A DNA stretch of 50,962 nucleotides. It comes from Gorillibacterium massiliense (GTDB taxonomy: Bacteria; Bacillota; Bacilli; Paenibacillales; NBRC-103111). A program made the position numbers and the translations under genes. Positions 7,947 to 17,926 of this stretch are shown piece after piece. The stretch covers positions 1 through 50,962 of the forward strand of contig NZ_CBQR020000041.1 in the NCBI RefSeq assembly GCF_000455485.1, written 5' to 3'. The notes below the pieces were generated by a model. The model did no database searches and was not told the origin of the DNA. It was given only the letters and a program-made list of their open reading frames with translations. Positions within the stretch are counted from its first letter, which is position 1. Each line of letters begins with the position of its first letter.

Positions 7947-9506
7947 TCATTTCTTTCTTGAGGTTCGCTTCAAATTTCCGGTACCAAATACTTTGGGGCG
8001 CTTGTCCATCGCCCGCCAGTTGGCGCGTATGAAAACGTCTTTCATGCCGTCTGTCGTCAAAGGCGATAACGGTGCCATATAAGGGCTCCCAAAGGATTTC
8101 AAATGGACCATATGCAAATATATCAGGAAAACGGCGAGAATGACGCCGAGAAGCCCCAACGTTCCCCCGAGGAGGAGGACGGGAAAACGAAGCATGCGGA
8201 ACGAGAGACCCAGTTCATAATGCGGAATGATAAACGTAGCGATGCCGGTCATAGATACGACGATAACGGTCGGCGCGGAAACGATGCCTGTTTGAATGGC
8301 GGTTTGGCCGATGATGATGGCTCCAAGGATCGAGATGGTCTGGCCGATGGGCTTCGGTATCCGGATCCCGGCTTCCCTCAGCGCCTCGAAGGTGATTTCC
8401 ATGATGAACGCTTCGATTAACGACGAAAAAGGAATGTTTTCCCGGGCGGCGGCAATGGTGAGCAGCAGGGACGCCGGCAGCAGTTCCGGATGAAAGGTCG
8501 TGATGGCTACATACACGGACGGAAACAAAAAGGATACCAACACGAAAAAGTAGCGGATCCATCTTATCCAGCTTGCCGATAAAAACCGCTGATAGTAATC
8601 CTCCGCACTTTGCATAAGAGTGAAAAAGCTGACAGGAGCGATAATAGCGTTCGGCGTACCGCTGACCAACAGGCCGATGCGTCCTTCAAGAAGCGATGCT
8701 GCAAGCGTATCCGGCCGTTCCGTATACTGAAGCTCCGGAAACGGTGAAAACGGATAGTTTTCCAAGTATTCGATAACCAGGCTCGCTCCCATGACCGCAT
8801 CACGGTCGATCGTCTGCAGCTTCCCACGGATTTCTTCCAGTACCTGGACGTTACCAATTTTTTCGATGTATATCAAAAAAGCTTGAGTTCTTGTGTACCT
8901 GCCTAAAATAAATTTCTCCACTTTGAGATCCGGATGTTGCAAAATCCCGCGTAACAGACTCAAATTGTCTTCCGGATTTTCGTTAAACCCTTCCTGCGGG
9001 CCGACGATGACCATTTCATTGCGGGCTTCGGCGATCCCCCGGGACTGGATGTTTTTTAAGTCGAACAGAAGCACCCGCTTTGCGCTGAAAACCGCGGTTT
9101 TCCCCTCCATCATGGCGAAAACGATTCTTTCCGTGGCATTCGTACCAACGGATGTGGAAGTCAAAGCGAGTGCGGAAGGGTCCAAATCTTGGCCGCTTAC
9201 CGTTTCCGGCTGATAGAGAAGCGGCTGCAGCAGCGATTCACGCAACGCCTTCTTGTCGGTGATCGTTTCCACGTAGACGAGGGTGAACGTCGTTCCCTTT
9301 ACGGTCTTCCCGGTTTGGAATACGACGTCGGCGATGCCAGTTAACTGCTTCCGCAGCGCTTCCAACCCTTCATGTTCGCCGAGGGAATCGTTTGGGGAAT
9401 TCCGGCGATCGACGGAAGCTGCCACCGCTTCATTAGGTTTCTGCCGATTTGCGGTCGAGGCGGCTTCGATAAGTTTGACCAACAGCTTCTGTCCCCAAAA
9501 GTGCAT
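7947..9506 (-). CDS. Spore germinant receptor subunit A (GerAA/GerKA family)
   Basis: This 519-residue protein has a soluble N-terminal half with the family hallmarks EGRIGLLVSGTPNAIIAPV (about 290-310) and NYPFSPFPE, then a membrane domain of about five helices with the IPFSSLIEAFIMEITFEALRE stretch, and a basic tail. GerA proteins are the oligomeric core, proposed as an ion channel, of nutrient receptors. The ATG has GGAGGAAG upstream. It is the first gene of the operon; the short gap to the upstream terminator (9507-9557) must hold the promoter, but I could not place a clear sigma-G site. Confidence 0.92.
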   Translation of the reverse strand: MHFWGQKLLVKLIEAASTANRQKPNEAVAASVDRRNSPNDSLGEHEGLEALRKQLTGIADVVFQTGKTVKGTTFTLVYVETITDKKALRESLLQPLLYQPETVSGQDLDPSALALTSTSVGTNATERIVFAMMEGKTAVFSAKRVLLFDLKNIQSRGIAEARNEMVIVGPQEGFNENPEDNLSLLRGILQHPDLKVEKFILGRYTRTQAFLIYIEKIGNVQVLEEIRGKLQTIDRDAVMGASLVIEYLENYPFSPFPELQYTERPDTLAASLLEGRIGLLVSGTPNAIIAPVSFFTLMQSAEDYYQRFLSASWIRWIRYFFVLVSFLFPSVYVAITTFHPELLPASLLLTIAAARENIPFSSLIEAFIMEITFEALREAGIRIPKPIGQTISILGAIIIGQTAIQTGIVSAPTVIVVSMTGIATFIIPHYELGLSFRMLRFPVLLLGGTLGLLGVILAVFLIYLHMVHLKSFGSPYMAPLSPLTTDGMKDVFIRANWRAMDKRPKVFGTGNLKRTSRKK

Positions 9507-9557
9507 CGCTCTTCCTCCCCATCCCTTTTTTGGCTATATCTACGGCGTATTATCCCC

Positions 9558-9605
9558 AAAAAACGGAAAATAACCCGGAGGACCGAAAAGGTCCAACCGG
9601 GTTAT
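9558..9605 (-). terminator. Rho-independent terminator of ppaC
   Basis: The outer stem ATAACCCGG/CCGGGTTAT (9570-9578 with 9597-9605) and inner stem GGACC/GGTCC are followed on the minus strand by TTTTCCGTTTTTT. It begins about 20 bases after the ppaC stop. Confidence 0.88.
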
Positions 9606-9625
9606 AGGTATCGCGATGCGTTTTA

Positions 9626-10555
9626 TTATTTCGTGAAAAGATCGGTCAGCACAGGCACGACCTGCGACTTGCGGGAAACGACGCCCTTCAGCGTTGCTTT
9701 GCCGTCTTCCAAGGTTACGTTGTACGCTTGTTCTACTGCTTTCGCTTCCTTACCCAAGGAGAGGACCACGGAATCATTGTTCAAGATATCCGTCACAACG
9801 AAGACAAACAGGTCGAGCCCCTTAGCGGCAATAATGTCGTTCAAAGCCGCTTCAATTTCAGCTTGACGAGACAGAACGTCATTGGTGTCAACCGCATTGA
9901 CTTGAGCGATCTCTACCTTAACGTTGCCCATGGTAAATTCCTTCGAATCGAGAGTGATCAGTTGGGCGACGGTTTTATCGCTGAGATCCGCACCGGCTTT
10001 CAGCATATCCAGACCGTAGCTATCGGCGCTCACTCCGGCGATTACCGCAAGCTCGCGGGCAGCGGCTACGTCCTCTTCCGTACAGGTTGGGGACTTGAAT
10101 AAGAGCGAGTCCGAAATAATGGCGGACAGCATAAGTCCGGCAATCTCTTTCTTGATGGCGATTCCGTTTTCTTTGTACAGCTTTTTTAAAATGGTTGCGG
10201 TGCAACCCACAGGCTCGGCGCGGTAGTAAAGCGGGCCGCTTGTTTCGAAATTGGCGATACGGTGGTGGTCGATGACCTCCAGCACTTTCACCTTGTCGAT
10301 ATCCGATACGCTTTGCTGCCGTTCGTTATGGTCAACCAAAATGACGCTTTTCGTTTCCGGGCTGGCCGCCTCAATCAAACGAGGTGCCTGAACGCCGAAG
10401 GTGTCAAGAGCAAACTGGGTTTCGCCGTTGATGTTGCCCAGTCGAACGGGCTCGGCATTCCATCCCAGCGCTTTCTTCAATTCCGCATAAGCGATAGCGG
10501 AACAAATGGTATCCGTGTCTGGATTTTTGTGGCCGAATACTAGCACGTTTTCCAT
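9626..10555 (-). CDS. ppaC: Manganese-dependent inorganic pyrophosphatase (family II)
   Basis: This 309-residue DHH-family enzyme has the metal-binding motifs GHKNPDTD (His9, Asp13, Asp15), VDHN (Asp76, His77) and IDHH (Asp97-His99). The C-terminal substrate-binding SRKSQ motif lies near residue 296. It hydrolyses cytoplasmic pyrophosphate to two phosphates using Mn2+ and drives biosynthetic reactions forward. The length matches the family. AAGGAG precedes the ATG, and a strong terminator follows, so it is probably a single-gene unit. Confidence 0.95.
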   Translation of the reverse strand: MENVLVFGHKNPDTDTICSAIAYAELKKALGWNAEPVRLGNINGETQFALDTFGVQAPRLIEAASPETKSVILVDHNERQQSVSDIDKVKVLEVIDHHRIANFETSGPLYYRAEPVGCTATILKKLYKENGIAIKKEIAGLMLSAIISDSLLFKSPTCTEEDVAAARELAVIAGVSADSYGLDMLKAGADLSDKTVAQLITLDSKEFTMGNVKVEIAQVNAVDTNDVLSRQAEIEAALNDIIAAKGLDLFVFVVTDILNNDSVVLSLGKEAKAVEQAYNVTLEDGKATLKGVVSRKSQVVPVLTDLFTK

Positions 10556-10626
10556 GACTCTACTCCTTACTGGTTAATTTTCTCTCACTTTAGGCGAGAA
10601 AAGTATATCCCAAAACGAGGCCCGCT

Positions 10627-11637
10627 TCAAGTCGAAATGTCGAATGCTTCGGCAATTAACCGATAGGAATGGAGCCTTGCTTGCGAATTATGGATAGGAG
10701 ATGCGATTACAATTTCGTCAGTTTGATACAAATCGCTGATGGCCGTCAACTGCTCCTTTACTTGTTCGGGTGTCCCTACGGCTCTCCGGTGCTTGCCCAT
10801 GTCCAGGCGCGCCCGCTCAAATTCCGAATAATGATAATGCATTGCGGTTTCAGCCGACGGATAGGCGGATAACTCCATCCCCTGCTCCAGCTTGAGAAAA
10901 AACAGCCCGACACTGGAAGCCAACCGGTTTGCTTCTTCCTCCGTATCTGCGCAAATCGCCATGACGGCGACCATAGCTTTCGGCTCCTTATAGTGGAAGG
11001 AAGGCCGGAACTGGCTGCGGTAAAGCTCCATTGCCCGCTCTCCCCCTGGTACGCCGAAAAATTGGGCATAAGCGAAAGGAAGCCCTTGATACGCGGCTAT
11101 CCGCGCGCTGCCGTCGCTTGAGCCAAGCAGCCAGAGCTCAGGCGCCGTATCGATGACCGGAGCGGCTTTTAAAGCTGCAAAAGGATGGCCGGGTGGCAGT
11201 GCGTCATGCAAATAGCCGGTCAGATCTGCCACTTGCTCCGGATAGACGTCAACGCCGCTATATTTGCCGGCCTGCAGCGCTCGGGTTGATATCGGCATTC
11301 CGCCAGGAGCGCGTCCCAGTCCGAGATCGATGCGGTTTGGGTACAGGGCTTCCAACAGACGGAAGTTTTCTGCGACTTTATAGGCGCTGTAGTGGGAAAG
11401 CATGATCCCGCCGGAGCCGACGCGGATGCGCGAAGTATGAGCTGCCAAATGGGCAATAAGGATTTCCGGACTGGACGAGGCCAGCGACGGTGATCCGTGA
11501 TGCTCGGATACCCAGTAACGGGAAAACCCAAGCTTTTCCGTTTCTTGTGCCAACTGAACGGCTTCCTCTAATGTTTCAGCTGCCGTGCGACCTTCGCCGA
11601 TGTGGGTGTGGTCCAAAACGCCTAATTTGATCATCAT
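10627..11637 (-). CDS. LLM-class flavin-dependent oxidoreductase (bacterial luciferase-like)
   Basis: The protein is a luciferase-like TIM barrel of about 336 residues. It has the YWVSEHHGSPSLASSSPEIL segment and RIRVGSGGIMLSHYS with the flavin-site residues, then RIDLGLGRAPGG. These are standard for the MsnO8-like LLM group, which uses FMNH2 or F420 to oxygenate unknown substrates. The start is placed at the ATG ending at 11637, just after GAGGTGAGA; a second ATG follows at once. It begins 23 bases after the upstream glycosylase gene and is probably co-transcribed with it. The substrate cannot be told from sequence. Confidence 0.85.
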   Translation of the reverse strand: MMIKLGVLDHTHIGEGRTAAETLEEAVQLAQETEKLGFSRYWVSEHHGSPSLASSSPEILIAHLAAHTSRIRVGSGGIMLSHYSAYKVAENFRLLEALYPNRIDLGLGRAPGGMPISTRALQAGKYSGVDVYPEQVADLTGYLHDALPPGHPFAALKAAPVIDTAPELWLLGSSDGSARIAAYQGLPFAYAQFFGVPGGERAMELYRSQFRPSFHYKEPKAMVAVMAICADTEEEANRLASSVGLFFLKLEQGMELSAYPSAETAMHYHYSEFERARLDMGKHRRAVGTPEQVKEQLTAISDLYQTDEIVIASPIHNSQARLHSYRLIAEAFDIST

Positions 11638-11660
11638 TCTCACCTCGTCTTTTGACTGTA

Positions 11661-12836
11661 TCAAAAGGACGGCGGCAGATCAAACGATGCGGCACCTAAA
11701 TAACGGGTGAACCGGTTCAAGCCGGCTTCTACCGCCGCCCGCATGGGATCATCAGGCTCAATCGTTTGCTCCCACCACCAATTTTTGATCACAAGAGGCC
11801 CTTTACCTTTATAGTGCTCGGCTTCCAACCGGGCGACCAGACGGTTGCCATAGAGAACAGGCAGCACGTAATAGCCGTATTGACGCTCCTTGGCAGGTTT
11901 ATAAACCTCCCAACGGTATTCGAAATGAAACAGCTCGCGAATCAAATTGCGATCCCAAAGCATATTGTCCAAAGGCGCGAGAATCCGCACCTCCTTGCTT
12001 TCTGCCGCTCGTTCCAACGCTATCTGCAAAACCGGCAAATCTTGCGTCCGCATGTAGAGCGTTTGCCCGATGCCATCGACTTCGATCTCGGTCAGATAAC
12101 CCTTTTCCAGCAATCCTTGAAAGGCCTGATTTCGCTCCCCGCTGCGAAAACCCCGCACTCCCAGCCAGGCATCACTTGGCTTATTCCATAGCATCCCGAC
12201 ACTGCCGACCCGCTGCAATACAAACCACTCATAATACGATTCGTTTGAACGATTGGGATCTGCAGCCATGCGATATGCATCAGGGATATGCCGTTCCGCC
12301 AAATCGTAGAACTTGCGAACTCCGCGTTTATGATGGATGATCAAATCGCCGCAATAATACATGCCTTCTAATGCGGCTCGTGCCAAACGGGTATCTCCGT
12401 AGTACCAATTCACTTTATGATTTAACTCAAAGTCTCCGGAAGACTGGGGGCCATGTTCTTCTATCTGCCTACGTACAAACTGTACCGTCTCCCGATTTTC
12501 CTCAAGCCAGCCCGCATATACACCGCGAAAGCGGGCGTAATACGGCCAATTCTCTGTCAGGCAGATGGCCATGTTTTTATCCCAAAAATCGATGAGCTCC
12601 CTGTCCTGATAGAGGAGTTCAGCGAGCAACGCTGGCCTGTAGTCCTCCACTCTCGCCTGAAGCACCAAATTCGCGTTTTCACCGACTACGTTAAGAGGAT
12701 CAAACTGAATACAGCCGACACGGCGTACGAATTCAAGGATGTCTTCCTTATTGCGAAGGCAGTAGTCAGGATGCAGATGATGATAAACGATGAAATACTG
12801 TCTGGCTTGATCTTTGCTCAAAACAAAACGACTCAT
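11661..12836 (-). CDS. Winged-helix DNA glycosylase of the AlkZ/YcaQ family
   Basis: This protein of about 391 residues belongs to the HTH_42 family that unhooks alkylated or cross-linked bases. Residues 44-46 are Gln-Phe-Asp in GCIQFDPLNVV, matching the Q-x-D catalytic motif of YcaQ-like members. The repeated winged-helix layout and the late ILAPLDNMLWDR segment also fit. The start is at the ATG ending at 12836, with GGGAG upstream; a longer open frame reaching to 13010 has no site and no family similarity. The nearby flavin enzyme has no obvious link to repair. Confidence 0.85.
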   Translation of the reverse strand: MSRFVLSKDQARQYFIVYHHLHPDYCLRNKEDILEFVRRVGCIQFDPLNVVGENANLVLQARVEDYRPALLAELLYQDRELIDFWDKNMAICLTENWPYYARFRGVYAGWLEENRETVQFVRRQIEEHGPQSSGDFELNHKVNWYYGDTRLARAALEGMYYCGDLIIHHKRGVRKFYDLAERHIPDAYRMAADPNRSNESYYEWFVLQRVGSVGMLWNKPSDAWLGVRGFRSGERNQAFQGLLEKGYLTEIEVDGIGQTLYMRTQDLPVLQIALERAAESKEVRILAPLDNMLWDRNLIRELFHFEYRWEVYKPAKERQYGYYVLPVLYGNRLVARLEAEHYKGKGPLVIKNWWWEQTIEPDDPMRAAVEAGLNRFTRYLGAASFDLPPSF

Positions 12837-12910
12837 CGGACGATCAACTCCCACGGTTATCACGTGCAAACATTTGTTCCTGTCCAGATTATACCAAATC
12901 TTTTCCGGAA

Positions 12911-12948
12911 AACAAATAAAAACCCTGACCATTGAGAGGGTCAGGGTT
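12911..12948 (-). terminator. Rho-independent terminator of the ferritin gene
   Basis: A perfect 10-bp stem AACCCTGACC/GGTCAGGGTT (12921-12930 with 12939-12948) is followed on the minus strand by TTTATTTG. It lies 16 bases past the ferritin stop. Confidence 0.9.
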
Positions 12949-12963
12949 ACAATGCAATATCGT

Positions 12964-13473
12964 TTAAGCTCCGGCTTCTGGTGCGAAAGTGCGCTTAGCC
13001 ATTTCAGCATCGAGAATGAACAACGTTTGGCTGTCGTTTCCGATTCGTTTCAGCCTTTGCAGAATGTTGTCGAAGGTCGCTTCTTCCTCCACTTGCTCGC
13101 TGATAAACCAGTTTAGGAATTGCAAAGTGGCATGCTCCCGTTGGCCCAAAGCGATGTCGGAGAGTTCATAAATGCGGCGGGTAACTTCTTTTTCATGGGC
13201 ATATGCGGTTTCGAAGGTTTCCAAAATGGAGCGGAAGTCCGTCTCAGGATCCTTCATCCCCGTGACCAAGGCGCGGCTGCCCATGTCGTTGATAAAATGG
13301 AACATCTTCATCCCGTGGAACTTTTCCTCTTCCGCTTGAACGGTAAAGAAGTTGGCAAAGCCATCCCAGCTCTCGGAAGCGCAATAGGAGGCAAGGGAAA
13401 GATAAACTTGAGAAGAATAAAACTCATAATTCATTTGGTCGTTTAATTTAGCCAGCAATTCATCGTTCAACAT
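12964..13473 (-). CDS. ftnA: Ferritin (non-haem iron storage protein)
   Basis: This 169-residue ferritin forms 24-subunit shells that oxidise and store Fe(II). The ferroxidase ligands fall at the same positions as in E. coli FtnA: Glu17, Glu50, His53, Glu94, Glu126, Gln127 and Glu130. No haem-binding Met of bacterioferritin is seen in the expected place. The ATG has AAAGGATG upstream. The promoter region holds a PerR/Fur-like box (13503-13517), so peroxide or iron control is likely. It stands alone between its own promoter and terminator. Confidence 0.93.
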   Translation of the reverse strand: MLNDELLAKLNDQMNYEFYSSQVYLSLASYCASESWDGFANFFTVQAEEEKFHGMKMFHFINDMGSRALVTGMKDPETDFRSILETFETAYAHEKEVTRRIYELSDIALGQREHATLQFLNWFISEQVEEEATFDNILQRLKRIGNDSQTLFILDAEMAKRTFAPEAGA

Positions 13474-13502
13474 ACAATCCCATCCTTTTCAAGACATCTT
13501 AA

Positions 13503-13517
13503 TTAGAATTATTCTAA
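13503..13517. promoter_or_regulatory. PerR-like operator of the ferritin gene
   Basis: TTAGAATTATTCTAA is a perfect 7-1-7 inverted repeat that differs from the PerR consensus (TTATAATNATTATAA) at one symmetric position. It is 30 bases upstream of the ftnA ATG in very AT-rich DNA. Fur and Zur boxes look alike, so the exact regulator is inferred from the target gene. Confidence 0.75.
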
Positions 13518-13646
13518 TATAATAATAAATATATTATATATCGAAAGGTGTAAAATGGGAAGTTTTTTTCGCGAATGAGGCGGGTAATCTTGTCCAAATT
13601 TCAAACGAAGATTAGAGCCGACGGAAATCCACCGGCTCTTCGCATA

Positions 13647-13925
13647 TTAGGGCGTCATCCGAAAAGAAATATCCTCGCCGTCACCGTCGATTTCCAGATC
13701 TTTGCCGTCTAATGACCATAAATCCCATTGTTCCATGAAAAAAGATATCCCTTGCTTTTCCGTTAACAAGCGAGGGTCTTGAGGATGATCCCGGGTAACC
13801 CCAAGGCAAAAAGGATCGCTTCCGCCTCCGTTGTAACGGACGAATACCCGCATATGGTCGCCTTCCTTCACACCCCATTCCTTTTGAAAGCTGTTCATCG
13901 CACCGTCAGTGACTGAGATTTTCAT
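13647..13925 (-). CDS. HesB/IscA-like protein (YneR type)
   Basis: This 92-residue protein has the HesB-like beta fold: KISVTDGAMNSF, then a VRYNGGGSDPFCLGV strand and a DLEIDGDGE-like end. It lacks the three Cys of iron-sulfur carriers (only one Cys is present), like the YneR group, so it probably does not carry a cluster in the IscA way. AGGAGGG precedes the ATG. A weak hairpin (AGAGCCG/CGGCTCT, about 13613-13639) follows the stop without a clear T-run. Function unknown. Confidence 0.75.
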   Translation of the reverse strand: MKISVTDGAMNSFQKEWGVKEGDHMRVFVRYNGGGSDPFCLGVTRDHPQDPRLLTEKQGISFFMEQWDLWSLDGKDLEIDGDGEDISFRMTP

Positions 13926-13965
13926 GGGAATCCCTCCTTGAATTTAGAATATTCGTCCTCCATTA

Positions 13966-14874
13966 TTATGCGCGTACTTGCTTAAAATGATGAATGATAG
14001 CATTTAATGTATCGGTTCTGACCGGTTTGCTGATGCAATCATCCAAGCCTGCGGCCAGATAAGATTCCCGATCTCCCTTAAGAGCATTGGCCGACACCGC
14101 TACGATATAGGGACGGACGCCGCCAGCGGTCAGCCCGCGAATCGCTTTGGTTGCATCAAGTCCGTCCAACACCGGCATACGGATATCCATGAGAATAATA
14201 TCGAAGATATGTGGTAAAAGGACTGATTCTCTCAGCATCTTTTGGAAGCGATAGCGGAACGGTGAAGTTAAAGGTCGTTCCCGGATCATCGGTATCCGAT
14301 AGCCCGATTTGTCCGCACATCCGTTCCACCAGTTTTTTTGCTGATGGCAAGCCCCAAGCCGGTTCCTTTCGTCTTTCGCGTCATGAAGTTGTCCAACTGA
14401 TTAAAGGGCTCGAACAACTGGTTGATAGCATCCTTCGGAATGCCGATCCCAGTATCCTTGATGAGAAAATGCAGGTTCATCCGCTCCGCTTCAACTTCAT
14501 GCACCCGCACTTCCAGACACACGCTTCCGGAATCGGTAAATTTTACGGCGTTGCCAATGAGATTGGTAAGAATCTGCTTGAGCTTCAATGCATCTCCAAT
14601 GTAAGTCATATCCGCTTCCGGTGCAATGGATAACTGCATGTCGAGGCTTTTTTCCCGGACTTGAGCCAGGAATAAATCACAGGTCTCTATAATCAATTCC
14701 CTTAACAAAAAGGGTTCCTCTACCAGCTTGACGAAAAAGGGAAGGTGAACAGTAGCGGCAAATAGCGTCCGGTGAAAAATAGCAGATGATATCCTGGATG
14801 TTCTCAAAAATCAGCCGGAGCATTTCATCTTTCGCAGGCGATGGTGCTTCCGCTTGTGGCTTATCGATCCCCAT
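13966..14874 (-). pseudogene. Decayed hybrid sensor histidine kinase (PAS, HATPase, receiver remnants)
   Basis: Pieces of one kinase lie in order but in different frames. An ATG at 14874 with GGGGAGGG upstream opens a PAS start (LIFENIQDIICYFSPDA). A shift then leads to an HATPase domain with N-box LIGNAVKFT, G1 DTGIGIP, F-box LFEPFNQL and G2 KGTGLGLAISKK. A second shift after SKK carries on to the end of that domain (LVERMCGQIG). A third gives the second half of a receiver (ILMDIRMPVLDGLDATKAIRGL to ISKPVRTD). The HisKA dimerisation domain with its His, the rest of PAS and the receiver's acidic start are missing. Losing whole segments cannot be a simple read error, so this is a real pseudogene. 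Confidence 0.85.
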
Positions 14875-14949
14875 ATATACCCTCCCCTATTTGGACTGAA
14901 CGACCTCGACTCTATTATACAGGTTCTTTTCGTTATCCGCCTATCCAGA

Positions 14950-15516
14950 CTAAACGACCGGAGCTTCCCATTCATCCCTAAGCATGGAATAATAGAGCCT
15001 GCTTGCGTACCTTCCCTCGATAAAGAAATAATCGCGCAAAGTCCCTTCATAAGTAAATCCGCATTTTGAAATGACGCCTTTCGAGGCGGAATTGCTATCT
15101 GCATGGCAGATTTGAATCTTGTGAAAATGCACTTTACGGAAGCCGTAATCCACTACCGCTTTGGTCGCTTCCGTTGCATACCCTTTGCGTTGAAACAATT
15201 GGCCAATGCAATATTCAAGTTCTCCGAAGTGATTACCGCTGTCTACGAGAAAGAAAGCAATTTGACCGATACAGATCTGCGTTTCTTTTTCGATGATTGC
15301 CCATCTATAGTAATCGTCTTTGTTGTAGGATGAGATGATCTTCCCCAGCATTTCCTGGACTTCGGGTATGGAAGAGTACACCGGTTCAAAATACATGGAC
15401 TGGACCAGCGGATCGCTGATCCAATACATCAGCATGTCTTCAGCGTCATGAGGCTCAAATGGACGTAAAAGAAGTCTTTCCGTTTCGATCCGCTTCGTAC
15501 CGCAATGTGCAAGCAT
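14950..15516 (-). CDS. GNAT acetyltransferase, RimJ/RimL type
   Basis: This 188-residue protein begins with the family signature ETERLLLRPFEPHDAEDML and has the acetyl-CoA-binding QLFQRKGYATEATKAVVDYGF and the HADSNSASKGVISKCGF motif A/B region. RimJ/RimL enzymes acetylate N-terminal amines or small amines; the substrate here is unknown. The ATG has AAGGGGATAG upstream. It is complete and stands apart from the broken kinase. Confidence 0.88.
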   Translation of the reverse strand: MLAHCGTKRIETERLLLRPFEPHDAEDMLMYWISDPLVQSMYFEPVYSSIPEVQEMLGKIISSYNKDDYYRWAIIEKETQICIGQIAFFLVDSGNHFGELEYCIGQLFQRKGYATEATKAVVDYGFRKVHFHKIQICHADSNSASKGVISKCGFTYEGTLRDYFFIEGRYASRLYYSMLRDEWEAPVV

Positions 15517-15624
15517 GCAACCTATCCCCTTTGCAAATAGCCTCTACAAGATATTTCGTCTTGTTTGACAATTCTCCGCTCTTTCGTCAACTCCTGCCGA
15601 TTTTCTCGAGTTTTGTCAGTTGAG

Positions 15625-15649
15625 AAAAAGCGCAGCCCGAGGGCTGCGC
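15625..15649 (-). terminator. Rho-independent terminator of trxB
   Basis: An 8-bp stem GCGCAGCC/GGCTGCGC (15630-15637 with 15642-15649) is followed on the minus strand by TTTTTCTC. Confidence 0.88.
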
Positions 15650-15701
15650 CATTAATCGTCTATCGCATGAGATGGTATGGGATATAGTTGCTAAGAGGCG
15701 G

Positions 15702-16649
15702 TTAAGCGGTAACGGTTGCGGCCGCATCTTCCGCTGCTTCAAGATAACGTTCGCAATCCAGCGCCGCCATGCAGCCGGTCCCTGCTGCGCTGATGGCTTG
15801 CTTGTAGCGGGTATCCTGAACGTCGCCGCAGGCGAAAATGCCGGGGATGCCAGTTTCTGTAGTGCCAGGTTTCACTAAGAGGTAGCCTTGCTCGTCTGTA
15901 GGCAGTTGATCCTGCAAAAACTTGGTGTTCGGCGTATGCCCGATGGCGATGAAGATGCCGTCGGTAGCGATGATTTCATCCTCGCCGGACTCATTGTTTC
16001 GCACCTTCAGGCCGGTTACGCCGCGCTCGCCCGCCAGCACTTCGAGAGGCGTGTGGTTGAGGCTCCAGGTGATTTTAGCATTGTTGCGTGCCCGATCCTG
16101 CATGATCCGGGATGCCCGCAGCTCGCTGCGGCGGTGTACCAGCACCACTTCGGATGCGAACCGGGTGAGGAAGTGGGCTTCTTCCATGGCGGAATCGCCC
16201 CCACCCACGACAATGATCTTTTTGTTGCGGAAAAAGAAGCCGTCACAGGTGGCGCAGGTGCTGACGCCGCGGCCGATGTTCTCTTGCTCGCCGGGAATGC
16301 CCAAATATTTCGCCGATGCGCCGGTAGACAAGATCAGCGACTCCGTTTGCAGTTCTCCGTGACCTTCCACCACGAGCGTAAAAGGCCTCTTGGATGTATC
16401 TACCGAGTTGACCCAGCCGGTACGGAATTCCGCACCGAAGCGCTCTGCCTGTTTGCGCATGTTATCCATCAGTTCCGGCCCCATGATCCCGTCTGGGAAA
16501 CCGGGAAAATTCTCAACCTCCGTTGTGGTCGTCAATTGTCCGCCGGGCTGCGGTCCTTCAATAATCAAAGGATTCAGATTTGCCCTTGCCAAATAAATAG
16601 CTGCCGTCAGACCGGCTGGCCCTGTTCCGATAATGATCGCTTTATACAT
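15702..16649 (-). CDS. trxB: Thioredoxin-disulfide reductase
   Basis: This 315-residue flavoprotein has FAD motif GTGPAG (8-13), the redox pair CATC (Cys132, Cys135), NADPH motif GGGDSA (149-154) and the HRR (172-174) that binds the 2'-phosphate. It reduces thioredoxin with NADPH in the cytoplasm. The length and order are normal for the family. GGAGG precedes the ATG. The C-terminus carries an Ala/Glu-rich tail. It is monocistronic; the 230 bases upstream hold only a possible remnant. Confidence 0.96.
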   Translation of the reverse strand: MYKAIIIGTGPAGLTAAIYLARANLNPLIIEGPQPGGQLTTTTEVENFPGFPDGIMGPELMDNMRKQAERFGAEFRTGWVNSVDTSKRPFTLVVEGHGELQTESLILSTGASAKYLGIPGEQENIGRGVSTCATCDGFFFRNKKIIVVGGGDSAMEEAHFLTRFASEVVLVHRRSELRASRIMQDRARNNAKITWSLNHTPLEVLAGERGVTGLKVRNNESGEDEIIATDGIFIAIGHTPNTKFLQDQLPTDEQGYLLVKPGTTETGIPGIFACGDVQDTRYKQAISAAGTGCMAALDCERYLEAAEDAAATVTA

Positions 16650-16879
16650 AGCGTTAGCCTCCGTTTAACGTTTACATTGTCTTTTTTTCAGCATACAAGC
16701 TGCAAACAGATTTTGCATGAAGGTTTGATGAAGGACCTTGACGGGGATTTATAACGCTAATTCCGAGTCCTGTTCAAACACAAGCTTTTTGCGAAGACCC
16801 AGCAGCAGGTCGGTTCCGATCAGCATAGCCAATAGCTATAATTGGGCACTTTTTCTTTGTCGATGAATTAGTTCTGCCT

Positions 16880-17425
<546 letters not shown>

Positions 17426-17878
17426 TTAATAGTTTCTCTTATTACCCTTTTTTACGAATTCCCAGTCGACTTCTATGTTTTTTCTGACTCTTTGTAGAAG
17501 TTTAAAAAGGGTCTCTTCTTCTCCTTCGGAAAATCCAGCCAAAGCGATACGATTCGAATGATCATTTTCTCTTTTTATAAAAGGATATACCTTCTCCCCT
17601 TTTTCGGTTGGAAAGAGTTTTTTTATTTTTTTGTTGTGTTCATCCTCTTTCTTTTCTATAAAACCGTTCATTTCAAGCTTCTGTATGGCACGGGCTGCGG
17701 TTGTACGGTCAACTTTAATCGTTTCAGCTACCTTTTCTTGAATGATTCCTGGGTTTTCGCATATTCGAACAAGGTATAAATACTGCCCTTTTGTAAGATC
17801 ACATTCAATGAATTCGATATTGCTGATGGAATCTAATGCCCTGGCGATCATTCCAATTTCTCGTAGGATTTCCTTCAT
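17426..17878 (-). CDS. MarR-family transcriptional regulator
   Basis: The protein is about 150 residues with a central winged helix: NPGIIQEKVAETIKVDRTTAARAIQKLE is the helix-turn-helix, followed by a wing with EDEHNKKIKKLFPTEKG. MarR dimers usually repress nearby genes until a ligand binds. Here the target is probably its own operon with the acetyltransferase. The start at MKEILREIG is chosen because the preceding residues are not family-like. Two overlapping inverted repeats lie about 50 bases upstream. Confidence 0.85.
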   Translation of the reverse strand: MKEILREIGMIARALDSISNIEFIECDLTKGQYLYLVRICENPGIIQEKVAETIKVDRTTAARAIQKLEMNGFIEKKEDEHNKKIKKLFPTEKGEKVYPFIKRENDHSNRIALAGFSEGEEETLFKLLQRVRKNIEVDWEFVKKGNKRNY

Positions 17879-17926
17879 ATAGGCAGTCCCATCCTTTCTT
17901 ATACCATCCACTGGCTTTTCATAAAT

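Noticed and set aside
11661-13010. Longer form of the AlkZ-like gene starting at 13010
   Set aside because: The extra 58 residues overlap the ferritin terminator, have no family match and no ribosome binding site; 12836 is used.
13613-13639. Terminator after the HesB-like gene
   Set aside because: The 7-bp stem has a 12-base loop and no proper T-run, so it is only mentioned in the gene entry.
16749-16826. Short minus-strand frame upstream of trxB (MLIGTDLLLGLRKKLVFEQD and onwards)
   Set aside because: 25 codons with no ribosome binding site and a stop just before it; it may be the tail of a lost gene but this cannot be supported.
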